45,624 nucleotides of DNA from a virus. Position numbers and translations under genes: made by a program. The stretch is from positions 1 to 45,624 of IMG/VR virus record IMGVR_UViG_3300036841_000445; one strand, written 5' to 3'. Below the pieces are notes generated by a model that made no database searches, had not been told where the DNA came from, and saw only the letters and a program-made list of their open reading frames with translations. This document shows, piece by piece, positions 29,829-36,901 of this stretch (position 1 is the stretch's first letter; each line of letters starts with the position of its first letter).

Positions 29829-30122
29829 ATGATCGGATTGGCTACGATCGATCGCATAGACGATTCCTCATCTCCCGCCGCCGACGGCGGGTGCCCACTC
29901 CATCTAGCCAATCCGGTCTGGGCGCCTGCCGTCGGCGAGCTGGAGAACCGGCCCACCATCGATCCGGTCGCCTTCGGCCGAGAGGAGATCTCGCTGGGCC
30001 GAGAGCTGGCCGCCAGCATCGGTGAGGGCTGCGCCATCGCCGCCGCCTTCGTCCTGCTCGCGCCGGTCGTGGTCGCGGTGGTCTTCGCGTTCCAGGTCGC
30101 GGCGCATGGAGGCGGTCGATGA
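29829..30122 (+). CDS. First early-operon protein, one membrane segment
   Basis: 97 residues from ATG 29829 (an upstream ATG at 29820 lies inside the -10 region and is unlikely). The N-terminal half (MIGLATIDRIDDSSSPAADG) has no known domain. Residues about 72-92 are hydrophobic (CAIAAAFVLLAPVVVAVVFA). The 5' third of the gene contains nested inverted repeats (29834-29915). The family is not recognised. Four-base overlap with the next gene. If the structured 5' part is a leader, the true protein could be shorter. Confidence 0.5.
   Translation: MIGLATIDRIDDSSSPAADGGCPLHLANPVWAPAVGELENRPTIDPVAFGREEISLGRELAASIGEGCAIAAAFVLLAPVVVAVVFAFQVAAHGGGR
29834..29915. promoter_or_regulatory. Nested inverted repeats at the start of the early transcript
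   Basis: Outer arms CGGATTGGCTA (29834-29844) and TAGCCAATCCG (29905-29915) are a perfect 11-bp inverted pair. Within them CCCGCCG-CCGA-CGGCGGG (29874-29891) is a perfect 7-bp hairpin. It could be an RNA structure early in the message or paired protein-binding sites. Confidence 0.5.
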
Positions 30123-30370
30123 CGAGCCTCCTCCTCTACCCGCGCCGCTGGCGCGTCGGCATCGACCACGGCCCGTCGTGGGCGCCCGGTTTCTGGGCGG
30201 TCCGGCTCGGGCCGTTCGAGCTGGTCAGGTGGGCGAGCCTGCCGCGCCGGTACGCGACGCCCGAGCAACGCCTGGCGCGTCGGATGCACCGCGCCGGCCA
30301 GGCATTCGCAGTCCTCTGCCTGACCTTCGTCCTGGTCGGCGCCCTGCTCCTGATGACGAGGACGATCTGA
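30119..30370 (+). CDS. Small membrane-anchored early protein
   Basis: 83 residues, ATG overlapping the previous gene. A Trp/Arg/Pro-rich front (RRWRVGIDHGPSWAPGFWAV), a basic middle (RRYATPEQRLARRMHRAG) and one C-terminal hydrophobic segment (FAVLCLTFVLVGALLLM). Not recognised. The tail-anchored topology matches the upstream protein, and the two may act together at the membrane. Confidence 0.5.
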   Translation: MTSLLLYPRRWRVGIDHGPSWAPGFWAVRLGPFELVRWASLPRRYATPEQRLARRMHRAGQAFAVLCLTFVLVGALLLMTRTI

Positions 30371-30720
30371 TGGCGCGCAGGCTGCCGCCCAGCCGGGCCC
30401 GCTGGAAGCAGGCGGAGCGCGAGCTGGCCGAACGCATCGGCGGCCGTCGCGTGCCGGTCAGCGGCCGGACACGCGGCGACGTGCCGGACATCCAGCACCC
30501 ATGGCTCTCCGTCGAGGCCAAGAGCTGGAGCCGGATGCCGGAACGGGTCGTCGACGCCTTGCGTCAGGCGGAGGCGGCGGCCCGCGACGGGAAGCTACCG
30601 GTCGCGCTGATCCACGGCAACGGCGAGCGCTACGAACGCGCGCTGGTCGTGCTGCGGCTCGGCGACTTCCTGGACTGGTTCGGCGGCGCCGGCGACCAAC
30701 CGGCGGAGCGAACAGCATGA
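30370..30720 (+). CDS. Holliday-junction-resolvase-like PD-(D/E)XK nuclease
   Basis: 116 residues, ATG at 30370 overlapping the previous stop. Basic start (RRLPPSRARWKQAERELAER), then GRRVPVSGRTRGDVPDIQHP and WLSVEAKSW: the G...p.sG...gDv.d......veaKs signature in which D, E and K bind metal. Small phage proteins of this type are annotated as resolvases or recombination nucleases. It may resolve branched DNA ahead of packaging, working with YqaJ/RecT downstream. Confidence 0.75.
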   Translation: MARRLPPSRARWKQAERELAERIGGRRVPVSGRTRGDVPDIQHPWLSVEAKSWSRMPERVVDALRQAEAAARDGKLPVALIHGNGERYERALVVLRLGDFLDWFGGAGDQPAERTA

Positions 30721-30827
30721 GCGGACGCCGCATCGTGCTCCGCTGGTGGATCGCCGCGGTCGTCGCCGGCGTGGCGCTGTGGCTGCTCTTCGGCGACGCC
30801 ATCCGCTGGGCGGTGAGCCATGGGTAA
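30717..30827 (+). CDS. 36-residue membrane peptide
   Basis: ATG overlapping the resolvase stop (ATGA). The product is RRIVLRWWIAAVVAGVALWL followed by LFGDAIRWAVSHG, a single hydrophobic helix with a basic head. Its stop overlaps the next small gene. No family; one of several one-pass peptides in this early block. Confidence 0.5.
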   Translation: MSGRRIVLRWWIAAVVAGVALWLLFGDAIRWAVSHG

Positions 30828-30927
30828 GCAGCAGCCGATCAACGATCCCGGCTGCCAGCACACGGTCTGTCAGAACTGCGGCCGCTGCACGCAGTGCGAG
30901 GGCCATGGCCATCCCTGTGTCACGTGA
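30820..30927 (+). CDS. 35-residue cysteine-rich zinc-knuckle peptide
   Basis: ATG at 30820 overlapping the previous gene by eight bases. MGKQQPINDPGCQHTVCQNC, then GRCTQCEGHGHPCVT: six Cys and three His in 35 residues, including C-x2-C-x2-C-x2-C. It should bind one or two zinc ions. A small early zinc peptide could target host transcription or nucleic acid, but nothing shows this directly. Confidence 0.6.
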   Translation: MGKQQPINDPGCQHTVCQNCGRCTQCEGHGHPCVT

Positions 30928-31023
30928 AATCAGACGGCTGGACCTGCGCGCCCGCCCGGGGGCGCCTTCCCCTGCCGTTGCCCTTTCGTGTGCGCTTCCC
31001 CTCCTGGGGAACTGTATGTGCCG

Positions 31024-31062
31024 GTTGACGTGTGGCCGCCTGCGCCGGGCAGCGGCGGCCAC
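31024..31062 (+). promoter_or_regulatory. Leader hairpin before the DUF2303 pair
   Basis: TTGACG (31024-31029) and a 9-bp stem GTGGCCGCC (31032-31040)/GGCGGCCAC (31054-31062), eight bases before the GGAAGGAG ribosome site for the GTG at 31084. The gap 30928-31083 has no gene. The structure may tune translation of the following genes. Confidence 0.45.
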
Positions 31063-31083
31063 TTCACGGAAGGAGAGTAGCCA

Positions 31084-31425
31084 GTGACGAACCCGTACTC
31101 GCAGCCGTTCCCGGTCACCCTCGCCGCGGTGCGGAAGGGCCAGCTCCTGAACGAGCTGACCGAACGACTGGCCGAGGTCGTCGCCGGCGTCGTCCAGTTC
31201 GAGAAGGCCGGCGAGCTGCACCTGAAGCTGAAGGTGAAGCCGGCCGCCGAGAACTCCGAGATGATCGTCATCACCGACGAGATCGTCGTCAAGGTGCCGG
31301 TCGCCGACCGGCCGCCCACGTGGTTCTTCGCCACCGAGGACGGCGGCCTGGCCCGCGAGTCGCCGACGCAGGAGAGCCTGTTCCGGCGGGTCGACCCCAT
31401 CGAGAACGCCGAGGAGCAGAGCTGA
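31084..31425 (+). CDS. Early protein upstream of DUF2303
   Basis: 113 residues, GTG with GGAAGGAG upstream. QPFPVTLAAVRKGQLLNELT, ERLAEVVAGVVQFEKAGELH, LKLKVKPAAENSEMIVITDE, then VPVADRPPTWFFATEDGGL. Alpha-beta with a Trp-Phe-Phe turn. This pair (a small alpha-beta protein just ahead of a DUF2303 gene) recurs in temperate phages, but the role is unknown. No membrane segment or metal site. Confidence 0.6.
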   Translation: MTNPYSQPFPVTLAAVRKGQLLNELTERLAEVVAGVVQFEKAGELHLKLKVKPAAENSEMIVITDEIVVKVPVADRPPTWFFATEDGGLARESPTQESLFRRVDPIENAEEQS

Positions 31426-31427
31426 GC

Positions 31428-32288
31428 ATGGCCCCGATCGAGCCCACCTTGCTGGCCGCCGCCGTCGAGCGGACCGAGAACGACGCCGTCATCGAGCTGG
31501 CGCGCAGCGCCGCCGCCGTGGCGCGCGAGACGCCGGCCATCGGCGGCCTGCTCGACGTCGTGCTGCCGCCCGGCCACACGCACGAGCTCGTCGACCTGGA
31601 GCGCTTCCACCCGGCGCCGCGGCGGAAGACCGAGCACGTCATCCTCCACGAGGCCGGCTCCTTCGCGGCGTACGTCATGCGTCACCGCATCGAGGCGCAG
31701 ACCACGATGTATGCCGTCCTGGACCACAACGCGATCGTGGCCGTGCTCGACGACTCGGCCGCGGATCTCCCAGGCTGGGGAGAGCATCAGGCGACGCTGA
31801 AGCTGAAGCTGACCAAGCCCTGGCAGCACTGGACCAGCCTCGACGGCAGGCAGCTCACGCAGGAGCAGTTCGCCGAGCACATGGAGGGCGGCCTGGACGA
31901 GATCGCAGCGCCGCCGGCGCTGGACATGTTCGAGCTGGCGCAGACCTTCCACGCGACCGTGGGCGCGACCTTCCAGCAGACGGGCCGGCTCGCCAACGGC
32001 CAGCGCACCCTGCACTACGACGAGAACATCCAGGCGCGCGCCGGGACCAAGGGCGACATCGAGATCCCGCAGGAGTTCCATCTCGTGATCGAGCCCTTCG
32101 AGGGCTCGCCCGCCTACGACATCGTGGCCCGGCTGCGCTTCCGGATCCGCGAGGCGCGGTTGACGCTGAGCTACCACCTGGTCCGCCCGGACGAGGTGCT
32201 GAAGCAGGCGTTCGACGCCACGTTGGAGGCGATCGAGAGGGGCACCGGCATCACCGCGTTCCGCGGTACTCCGCCAGTCCGGTCGTAG
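31428..32288 (+). CDS. DUF2303 family protein
   Basis: 286 residues, ATG two bases after the previous stop. It has LVDLERFHPAPRRKTEHVIL, EAGSFAAYVMRHRIEAQTTM, YAVLDHNAIVAVLDDSA, WGEHQATLKLKLTKPWQHWT, and a C-terminal FEGSPAYDIVARLRFRIREA. The order (f..Yv..h......iyad.....v.aVLD.........wg.h.a.l....tp.w..W) is the DUF2303 (YfdQ-type) family of phage early proteins. The function is unknown; it is often linked to recombination or anti-host gene sets. Confidence 0.8.
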   Translation: MAPIEPTLLAAAVERTENDAVIELARSAAAVARETPAIGGLLDVVLPPGHTHELVDLERFHPAPRRKTEHVILHEAGSFAAYVMRHRIEAQTTMYAVLDHNAIVAVLDDSAADLPGWGEHQATLKLKLTKPWQHWTSLDGRQLTQEQFAEHMEGGLDEIAAPPALDMFELAQTFHATVGATFQQTGRLANGQRTLHYDENIQARAGTKGDIEIPQEFHLVIEPFEGSPAYDIVARLRFRIREARLTLSYHLVRPDEVLKQAFDATLEAIERGTGITAFRGTPPVRS

Positions 32289-32328
32289 GTCCAGCCACCC
32301 CAACCCCACCAGAGGAGGTATCGACACG

Positions 32329-32643
32329 ATGCGAGAGATGTACCGGCAAGGCGACATCCTGATCGTCCGCGTAGACGAGGCGCCAGAAGGCGCGCGCCGG
32401 AAGGCGGAGCGCGGCCGGCTGATCCTGGCCCGGGGCGAGGTGACCGGTCACCACCACTCGGTGGCCGTCCAGGACGCCGAGCTGATCGACGCCGGGGCCC
32501 GCGGGATCTTCCTGCGGATCATGGAGGCGACGCCGCTCGAGCACCAGGAGCACGGCGCCATCACGCTGCAGCCGGGCGACTACCGAGTGACGCGTCAGCG
32601 GGAGTACGTGCCGGCCGAGCTCCCCCGCCAGGTCGCCGACTAA
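32329..32643 (+). CDS. Small conserved-type early protein
   Basis: 104 residues, ATG at 32329 with a strong AGAGGAGG. MYRQGDILIVRVDEAPEGAR, then RLILARGEVTGHHHSVAVQD, FLRIMEATPLEHQEHGAITL, GDYRVTRQREYVP. The QGDilivrVd.......vLa.GEvTGH.H, HqEH..i.lppG.Y.v..QREY.P pattern recurs in soil-phage early regions as an unnamed family, with His-rich turns that could bind metal. Often paired with DUF6745, as here. Confidence 0.65.
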   Translation: MREMYRQGDILIVRVDEAPEGARRKAERGRLILARGEVTGHHHSVAVQDAELIDAGARGIFLRIMEATPLEHQEHGAITLQPGDYRVTRQREYVPAELPRQVAD

Positions 32644-32647
32644 CCCG

Positions 32648-33937
32648 ATGCCGGCACGCATCGACCAGCTGACGGATGCCCAGCGGGCTCGGATGGACGA
32701 GTGGGCGTCCAAGTGGATCGAGATCGGCCTCCGGACCGGTGAAGCCGACTGGGAGCGCTTCGAGGCAGCGGCCAAGAAGTGCTACCAATTCGCCGGCATT
32801 CCCTGGCCGAATGTGGTCGTGCGCGTGCCGTCGCCGCTCGTGGGTGCCTTCGCAGCACCCATCGCACTCCATGTCCTTCGGACGACCGCGGCCGGCCGCG
32901 GTCGTCCGGTGGGCGGCGCGGTGGACGGCGCGGTGCGCGGCGCGGTGGGCGGCGCGGTGGGCGGCGCGGTGCGCGGCGCGGTGGACGGCGCGGTGGGCGG
33001 CGCGGTGCGCGACGCGGTGGGCGGCGCGGTGGACGGCGCGGTGGACGGCGCGGTGGACGGCGCGGTGGACGGCGCGGTGGACGGCGCGGTGGACGGCGCG
33101 GTGGGCGGCGCGGTGCGCGACGCGGTGCGCGGCGCGGTGGACGGCGCGGTGGACGGCGCGGTGGACGGCGCGGTGGACGGCGCGGTGCGCGACGCGGTGC
33201 GCGGCGCGGTGGACGGCGCGGTGGACGGCGACTGGTACCGCTATCTGGGCGGACAATTCTGGGCCGGCGGCTGGGGCTGGGGCCCTGCGTATACCTCGTT
33301 CTTCCGCGAGGTCTGCTCGCTGACGTTGATGGGCGACATGTGGGACCGCGGTCGCGCCTACGAGGCAACGGTCGAATCGGCCTGCTGGTGGTGGCCGACG
33401 ACGAAGTTCGTCATGGTCTGCAACCGACCGCAGGTCATCGAGTTGGAGCAGGTCCAGCCGCGGGGCTGGGGTTCGCATCGCCTTCACTGCACCACTGGTC
33501 CAGCGGTCGCATGGGAAGGCTGGAAGCTCTACTTCGTCCATGGCGTGCGAGTGCCTGAGCGCGTCATCGAGACACCCGAGACGCTGACCACGCAGGAGGT
33601 GCTGACCGAGCCGAATGCCGAGGTGCGGCGGGTCATGATCGAGCGCCTCGGCGCCGACCGCCTGCTGTCGGGCGCCCGTGAGAAGGGCGGCCCCGGCGTC
33701 TTCGTCATGCACGAGGATGCAGACCAGCTCGGCCACCGCAGGCGCCTGCTCAGGCTGCCCCTGCTCGACGACGAGCCCCTCGTCATGGTCGAGGTCACGA
33801 ACTCCACTCGGGAGCCGGATGGGACCTGGAAGTCCTACATGCTCCGCGTCCCGCCGACGATGAGCACCTGCGCGCAGGCGGTGGCCTGGACGTTCGATGT
33901 CGATGAGCGCGAATACGCGCCGGCGGCGGAATCGTGA
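32648..33937 (+). CDS. DUF6745-like protein with GAVx tetrapeptide repeat
   Basis: 429 residues, ATG at 32648. Head: LTDAQRARMDEWASKWIEIG. Residues about 90-193 are 26 tandem GAV(D/R/G) tetrapeptides. After the repeat, WYRYLGGQFWAGGWGWGPAY, ATVESACWWWPTTKFVMVCN, HRLHCTTGPAVAWEGWKLYF and VHGVRVPERVIE match the DUF6745-type domain, in which the HC.dGPAv.w..G...y..hGv.vP.wvi strands recur. DUF6745 relatives often carry four-residue repeats in the same place. The function is unknown. Confidence 0.7.
   Translation: MPARIDQLTDAQRARMDEWASKWIEIGLRTGEADWERFEAAAKKCYQFAGIPWPNVVVRVPSPLVGAFAAPIALHVLRTTAAGRGRPVGGAVDGAVRGAVGGAVGGAVRGAVDGAVGGAVRDAVGGAVDGAVDGAVDGAVDGAVDGAVDGAVGGAVRDAVRGAVDGAVDGAVDGAVDGAVRDAVRGAVDGAVDGDWYRYLGGQFWAGGWGWGPAYTSFFREVCSLTLMGDMWDRGRAYEATVESACWWWPTTKFVMVCNRPQVIELEQVQPRGWGSHRLHCTTGPAVAWEGWKLYFVHGVRVPERVIETPETLTTQEVLTEPNAEVRRVMIERLGADRLLSGAREKGGPGVFVMHEDADQLGHRRRLLRLPLLDDEPLVMVEVTNSTREPDGTWKSYMLRVPPTMSTCAQAVAWTFDVDEREYAPAAES
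32915..33226 (+). repeat. Coding minisatellite, 26 x 12 bp
   Basis: The unit is GGCGCGGTGNNN, where NNN is GAC, CGC or GGC; three units start GAC instead of GGC. Copies are otherwise identical at the DNA level, including third bases, so the array is recent or actively homogenised. It encodes a helix with a four-residue period. Copy number in the assembly may be collapsed or mis-stated. Confidence 0.9.
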
Positions 33938-34224
33938 GCCAGCAGCCGACGAAGGCGGAGCTGGCCGCCCGGGAGCGCGAGCGCGTGCGCCGCGCGAACC
34001 GCCGGGCCCGTCGCCGAATGAAGAAGCTGAACCGCCGCGAGCGCGCGCTCAACCTCGGCAAGGACCCGATCGTCGTCCGCCTTCCCGGGCCGCCTCGGGC
34101 GACCGCCGGCCAGCAGTCCGGCACCCCGATGGGTCCAGGCCGGGGCTCGATGAAGCCGTGGGCGGCGCGGCGCGCGGCCCAGCGCCGGGCCGAGCGCGAG
34201 CGCGAGGAGGCGGCCCGTGGCTGA
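33934..34224 (+). CDS. Small highly basic protein
   Basis: 96 residues, GTG overlapping the DUF6745 stop. KAELAARERERVRRANRRAR, RRMKKLNRRERALNLGKDPI, then a Pro/Gly linker and AARRAAQRRAEREREEAARG. About a third of the residues are Arg or Lys. Helical and likely to bind nucleic acid. No family. Overlaps the next gene by eight bases. Confidence 0.55.
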   Translation: MSQQPTKAELAARERERVRRANRRARRRMKKLNRRERALNLGKDPIVVRLPGPPRATAGQQSGTPMGPGRGSMKPWAARRAAQRRAEREREEAARG

Positions 34225-34846
34225 ACAGCCGGCGGTCCGCGTCGGGCAGGTGTGGGAGCAACAGAGCGGCGACCTGAAGGGCCGTCGGCTGAAGGTGCTG
34301 TGGACTGAGCGGATGCGTGATCGAATCGCCCGCGAGGTCCGCCAGCAGGTGCTGACCGCCGGCGGCTACATCCACTTCGACGCTCACCGCGACTGGCCGG
34401 AGACGCCGACGACCGGCATGTGCTGTATGGGCAGTGCCGCCCGCGGCCCGAGCAGTTGCACCTGCTGGGAGCCGGTGTATGACGTCGAGCAGGCCGCGCC
34501 GAGGACCGACGGCCTGCTGTTCGGCTGCCGGTCGTCGATGTGCAAGGACTGTGCCTATCGGCCCGGCTCTCCCGAGCGGAGGGGTGACGAGGAGGCGGCC
34601 GGCGACCAGGAGCTGCTCGATGACCTGGTCGTCAGAGGCCAGCCATTCTGGTGCCACCAGGGCATGCGGCGCCCGGTCCGGTATCGACACCCGTCGGGCG
34701 TCGTCGTCGCGGCGAGCCCGCTGGAGTACGCCCCGCCGCAATCCGGTGGCCGGCTATTCAAGGCCGACGGCAGCCCGGCTGACCTGTGCTTCGGCTGGGC
34801 CGCTCGCCGGGCGAGATTCGTCCAGTGGGAGGCGGCCGGTGCCTGA
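34217..34846 (+). CDS. Cys-rich hypothetical early protein
   Basis: 209 residues, GTG at 34217. VRVGQVWEQQSGDLKGRRLK begins a small beta domain. Then MCCMGSAARGPSSCTCWEPV and GCRSSMCKDCAYRPGSPE give six or more Cys that may hold zinc. The last third (WCHQGMRRPVRYRHPSGVVV, YAPPQSGGRLFKADGSP) has no motif I know. It ends at the converging RHH gene, with one base between. Function unknown. Confidence 0.55.
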   Translation: MAEQPAVRVGQVWEQQSGDLKGRRLKVLWTERMRDRIAREVRQQVLTAGGYIHFDAHRDWPETPTTGMCCMGSAARGPSSCTCWEPVYDVEQAAPRTDGLLFGCRSSMCKDCAYRPGSPERRGDEEAAGDQELLDDLVVRGQPFWCHQGMRRPVRYRHPSGVVVAASPLEYAPPQSGGRLFKADGSPADLCFGWAARRARFVQWEAAGA

Positions 34847-34847
34847 G

Positions 34848-35075
34848 CTACTGGTCGCCGACTGGCGCAGCAGGCTGTGGGCCGCGTGGCGGCTTCGCCA
34901 GGTAGCGGGCGAGAGCATCGGCGACGACCGACGAGAGGCTGAGTCCGCGCTCCTCGGCGAACGCTTCCGCCTTGGCCCACACCTCACGGTCCTGGGCGGC
35001 CACGTAGACGAAGCGCCGCCGCTCGTCCTTCCGTCCCCGCTGGGTCTGTCGCCGAAGATGGCCGCTGTCAGTCAC
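34848..35075 (-). CDS. Ribbon-helix-helix (RHH) regulator
   Basis: 75 residues from the GTG at 35075. Basic head (RRQTQRGRKDERRR), then FVYVAAQDREVWAKAEAFAE and ERGLSLSSVVADALARYLAK, the strand plus two helices of the RHH fold (rv.v...d.e....a...a.e.g.slS..v..al..yl). TATGCT lies six bases before the start, so the message is probably leaderless; a longer start at 35108 is less likely. A 12-bp palindrome upstream (35099-35110) may be its own operator. It likely controls the rightward genes from 35198. Confidence 0.75.
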   Translation of the reverse strand: MTDSGHLRRQTQRGRKDERRRFVYVAAQDREVWAKAEAFAEERGLSLSSVVADALARYLAKPPRGPQPAAPVGDQ

Positions 35076-35083
35076 CAGCGCAG

Positions 35084-35120
35084 CATAGCATGCGCGCAGT
35101 ATGCGCATACGTGCTACACT
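35084..35120. promoter_or_regulatory. Operator region for the RHH gene
   Basis: The perfect palindrome GTATGC-GCATAC (35099-35110) sits next to TGCGCGCA (35091-35098). A leftward TATGCT box overlaps the left side and a rightward TACACT (35115-35120) the right side. This is the only AT-richer island between the divergent genes, so autoregulation is likely. Confidence 0.6.
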
Positions 35121-35197
35121 ACAACCACAGGAACAGCGAAGCCGCCCCTCTCCCTGGAAAGCAGTGGGACGGCTCCATGAAGAACAGGAGTCCTTCG

Positions 35198-35254
35198 ATG
35201 ACGAATGCTACTGGCTGGCGCGTGCTGGCCGCGGCCACCTACGGCGTGGACTGA
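35198..35254 (+). CDS. 18-residue leader peptide
   Basis: AGGAG seven bases upstream of the ATG at 35198; codes for MTNATGWRVLAAATYGVD, stopping one base before the next ATG (TGAGATG). The good ribosome site belongs to this peptide and not to the following gene, which has none of its own. Translational coupling of the next gene to this peptide is likely. Confidence 0.45.
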   Translation: MTNATGWRVLAAATYGVD

Positions 35255-35255
35255 G

Positions 35256-35759
35256 ATGGTCCTCACCACGTACAACCCGCCCGGCTCGGCGACCGTCTAC
35301 GAGATCCACGTCGAGGAGAACGGCGAGTTCCAGGCCGTTCTCGATGGCGAGGTGGTGGAGCGGAACAAGCTCCTGTCGGCCCTGAGGGAAACGCTCAGCA
35401 GCCGCACGCGGGAGGCGGCGCGCGCCGGGCGGGCGAAGGTCCGCGTCGCGGTGCTGCGCGAGATCCCCGGTGGCCTGGAGGCCGGCCACGTGTACGGCAT
35501 CCACGCCGGCACGGGCAACCTGATGGTCGCCTGGCCCGGCAGCAAGCAGCAGCTCGCCGTCTATGACAACACGACCCTGTTCCGGCCCGAGATGCCGGCC
35601 GACCAGCAGGCCCACTTCGCCGAGGTGGCCGCTCGCTGGCGGGCTGACGGCCAAGAGCTGGCCCGGCTGCGGACCGCGTGGCGGGAGCCGATCCAGACGC
35701 TCAGGAAGCGCGCGACAGTCGAGATCGAGCAGGCCGAGCGCGCCTCGGAGACCGCGTGA
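35256..35759 (+). CDS. Hypothetical early protein
   Basis: 167 residues, ATG at 35256. First part beta-rich (ATVYEIHVEENGEFQAVLDG, EVVERNKLLSALRETL), then AKVRVAVLREIPGGLEAGHV, YGIHAGTGNLMVAWPGSKQQ, and a C-terminal helix (AEVAARWRADGQELARLRTA ... VEIEQAERA). No family known. Start is coupled to the upstream leader peptide; the stop overlaps the next ATG (TGATG). Confidence 0.55.
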   Translation: MVLTTYNPPGSATVYEIHVEENGEFQAVLDGEVVERNKLLSALRETLSSRTREAARAGRAKVRVAVLREIPGGLEAGHVYGIHAGTGNLMVAWPGSKQQLAVYDNTTLFRPEMPADQQAHFAEVAARWRADGQELARLRTAWREPIQTLRKRATVEIEQAERASETA

Positions 35760-35953
35760 TGGCCACCGAGCTGACGGCCGCCGACGCCCGCACCCGGCTG
35801 ATCTTCGACCTCCACCCGGCCATCCGCGAGTTCGTGCTCGCGGTCGACGAGCTGGGGCTCGCCATCCAGGCCCGCGACCTGGGGCGCGTCGAGCGCTCCT
35901 GGCGCCGGGTGCAGGCGCGCGAGGCCGAGTACCTCGAGGTTGCTGCGCAGTGA
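35759..35953 (+). CDS. Small helical early protein
   Basis: 64 residues, ATG at 35759 sharing the A of the previous TGA. TAADARTRLIFDLHPAIREF, VLAVDELGLAIQARDLGRVE, then RSWRRVQAREAEYLEVAAQ: almost entirely helical with an acidic and basic face. Four-base overlap with the next gene. Family not recognised. Confidence 0.5.
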   Translation: MATELTAADARTRLIFDLHPAIREFVLAVDELGLAIQARDLGRVERSWRRVQAREAEYLEVAAQ

Positions 35954-36687
35954 GCGGGCAGATCACCTGGCAGGAGATCCGCGAGCAGGTCGCCCGGCTG
36001 CACGAGGCGCTCGACAGCAGCCACGGCCGGGCCCGCGAGGCGGTGCTCAACCCGGCCGACAGCGTGCCCGACGGCACCGAGTACCGGGCCGCCTTCGCTC
36101 AGCTCCTCTGGGACATGGACGTCCTGCAGGGGATGGCCGAGCGGCTGCTGGAGCAGCTCGCCGAGTCCACGCCGCCCGCCCGCCCGCTGGAGGCGGTGCT
36201 GGCGGAGATCGTGGCCCTCGGCCACCAGTACGTCACGGTCGATATCTCCGGTCAGCGCGCCCGCTGCACCTCCTACCGGACACACGACGGCATGCCGGCT
36301 GCCCCAAGCGCCCACGACTACGACCCGGCGTCGTGGGAGCGCTGGGACGCCGAGGTCGAGCGGGGGGCCGTCTCCGCAGAGGACCCCACCGCCGCTGCCG
36401 AGGCCCGCCTCGACCAGATCCGGGAACTGCACACCGCGAAGTGGGTCACGAGCCTGTTCGACGGCCCGCGGCTGCTGGCCAACCTGACCGGCGACCCGAC
36501 GTTCAACCCGGTCACCGGCGCGACGACCGTCGCTCGCTACGTCGCCCGCGAGCGTGAGGACGGCCGCTTCGAGGTCCGGAACCTCCACGGCTACGACGAG
36601 CCCATCGTCGGCGTGTACGACGAGGAGGAGGCCGGGCGTCAGCGCGACCTGCTGAACGGCGCTCCCGAGGAGCCGTTCTGTGGCTGA
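35950..36687 (+). CDS. Hypothetical early protein
   Basis: 245 residues, GTG at 35950. Helical first third (WQEIREQVARLHEALDSSHG, FAQLLWDMDVLQGMAERLLE), then a beta part VTVDISGQRARCTSYRTHDG, RLDQIRELHTAKWVTSLFDG, and TTVARYVAREREDGRFEVRN. No recognised motif. It lies directly before the YqaJ/RecT genes and may be part of the recombination set, but this is only context. Overlaps the next gene by eight bases. Confidence 0.5.
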   Translation: MSGQITWQEIREQVARLHEALDSSHGRAREAVLNPADSVPDGTEYRAAFAQLLWDMDVLQGMAERLLEQLAESTPPARPLEAVLAEIVALGHQYVTVDISGQRARCTSYRTHDGMPAAPSAHDYDPASWERWDAEVERGAVSAEDPTAAAEARLDQIRELHTAKWVTSLFDGPRLLANLTGDPTFNPVTGATTVARYVAREREDGRFEVRNLHGYDEPIVGVYDEEEAGRQRDLLNGAPEEPFCG

Positions 36688-36901
36688 GGAGTCGCGGTTC
36701 CAGCCGGTGCAGACCGCGAGCGGGCACGGGGTCATGGATCGCCATGACCCCGGCCACCCAGTCGTCCGCGCCGGGCTCGCCGGGTGCGTCGCCGAGCAGA
36801 TCGCGAGCGTGCTGAACGACCTCCACGAGGACAACGTCTTCCTGCGCGCGATGTGCCGGAACCAGGGCCTGGAGATCCGGCCCGATAGGAGGGCCGGGTG
36901 A
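36680..36901 (+). CDS. Small hypothetical early protein
   Basis: 73 residues, GTG at 36680. SGHGVMDRHDPGHPVVRAGL, AGCVAEQIASVLNDLHEDNV, FLRAMCRNQGLEIR. A helical segment with His/Asp-rich front. The stop overlaps the YqaJ start (GTGA), so the two are coupled. Family not recognised. Confidence 0.5.
   Translation: MAEESRFQPVQTASGHGVMDRHDPGHPVVRAGLAGCVAEQIASVLNDLHEDNVFLRAMCRNQGLEIRPDRRAG

Noticed and set aside
32915-33226. Tandem repeats considered as a CRISPR array
   Set aside because: Units are 12 bp without spacers, keep the reading frame and lie inside a recognisable protein.
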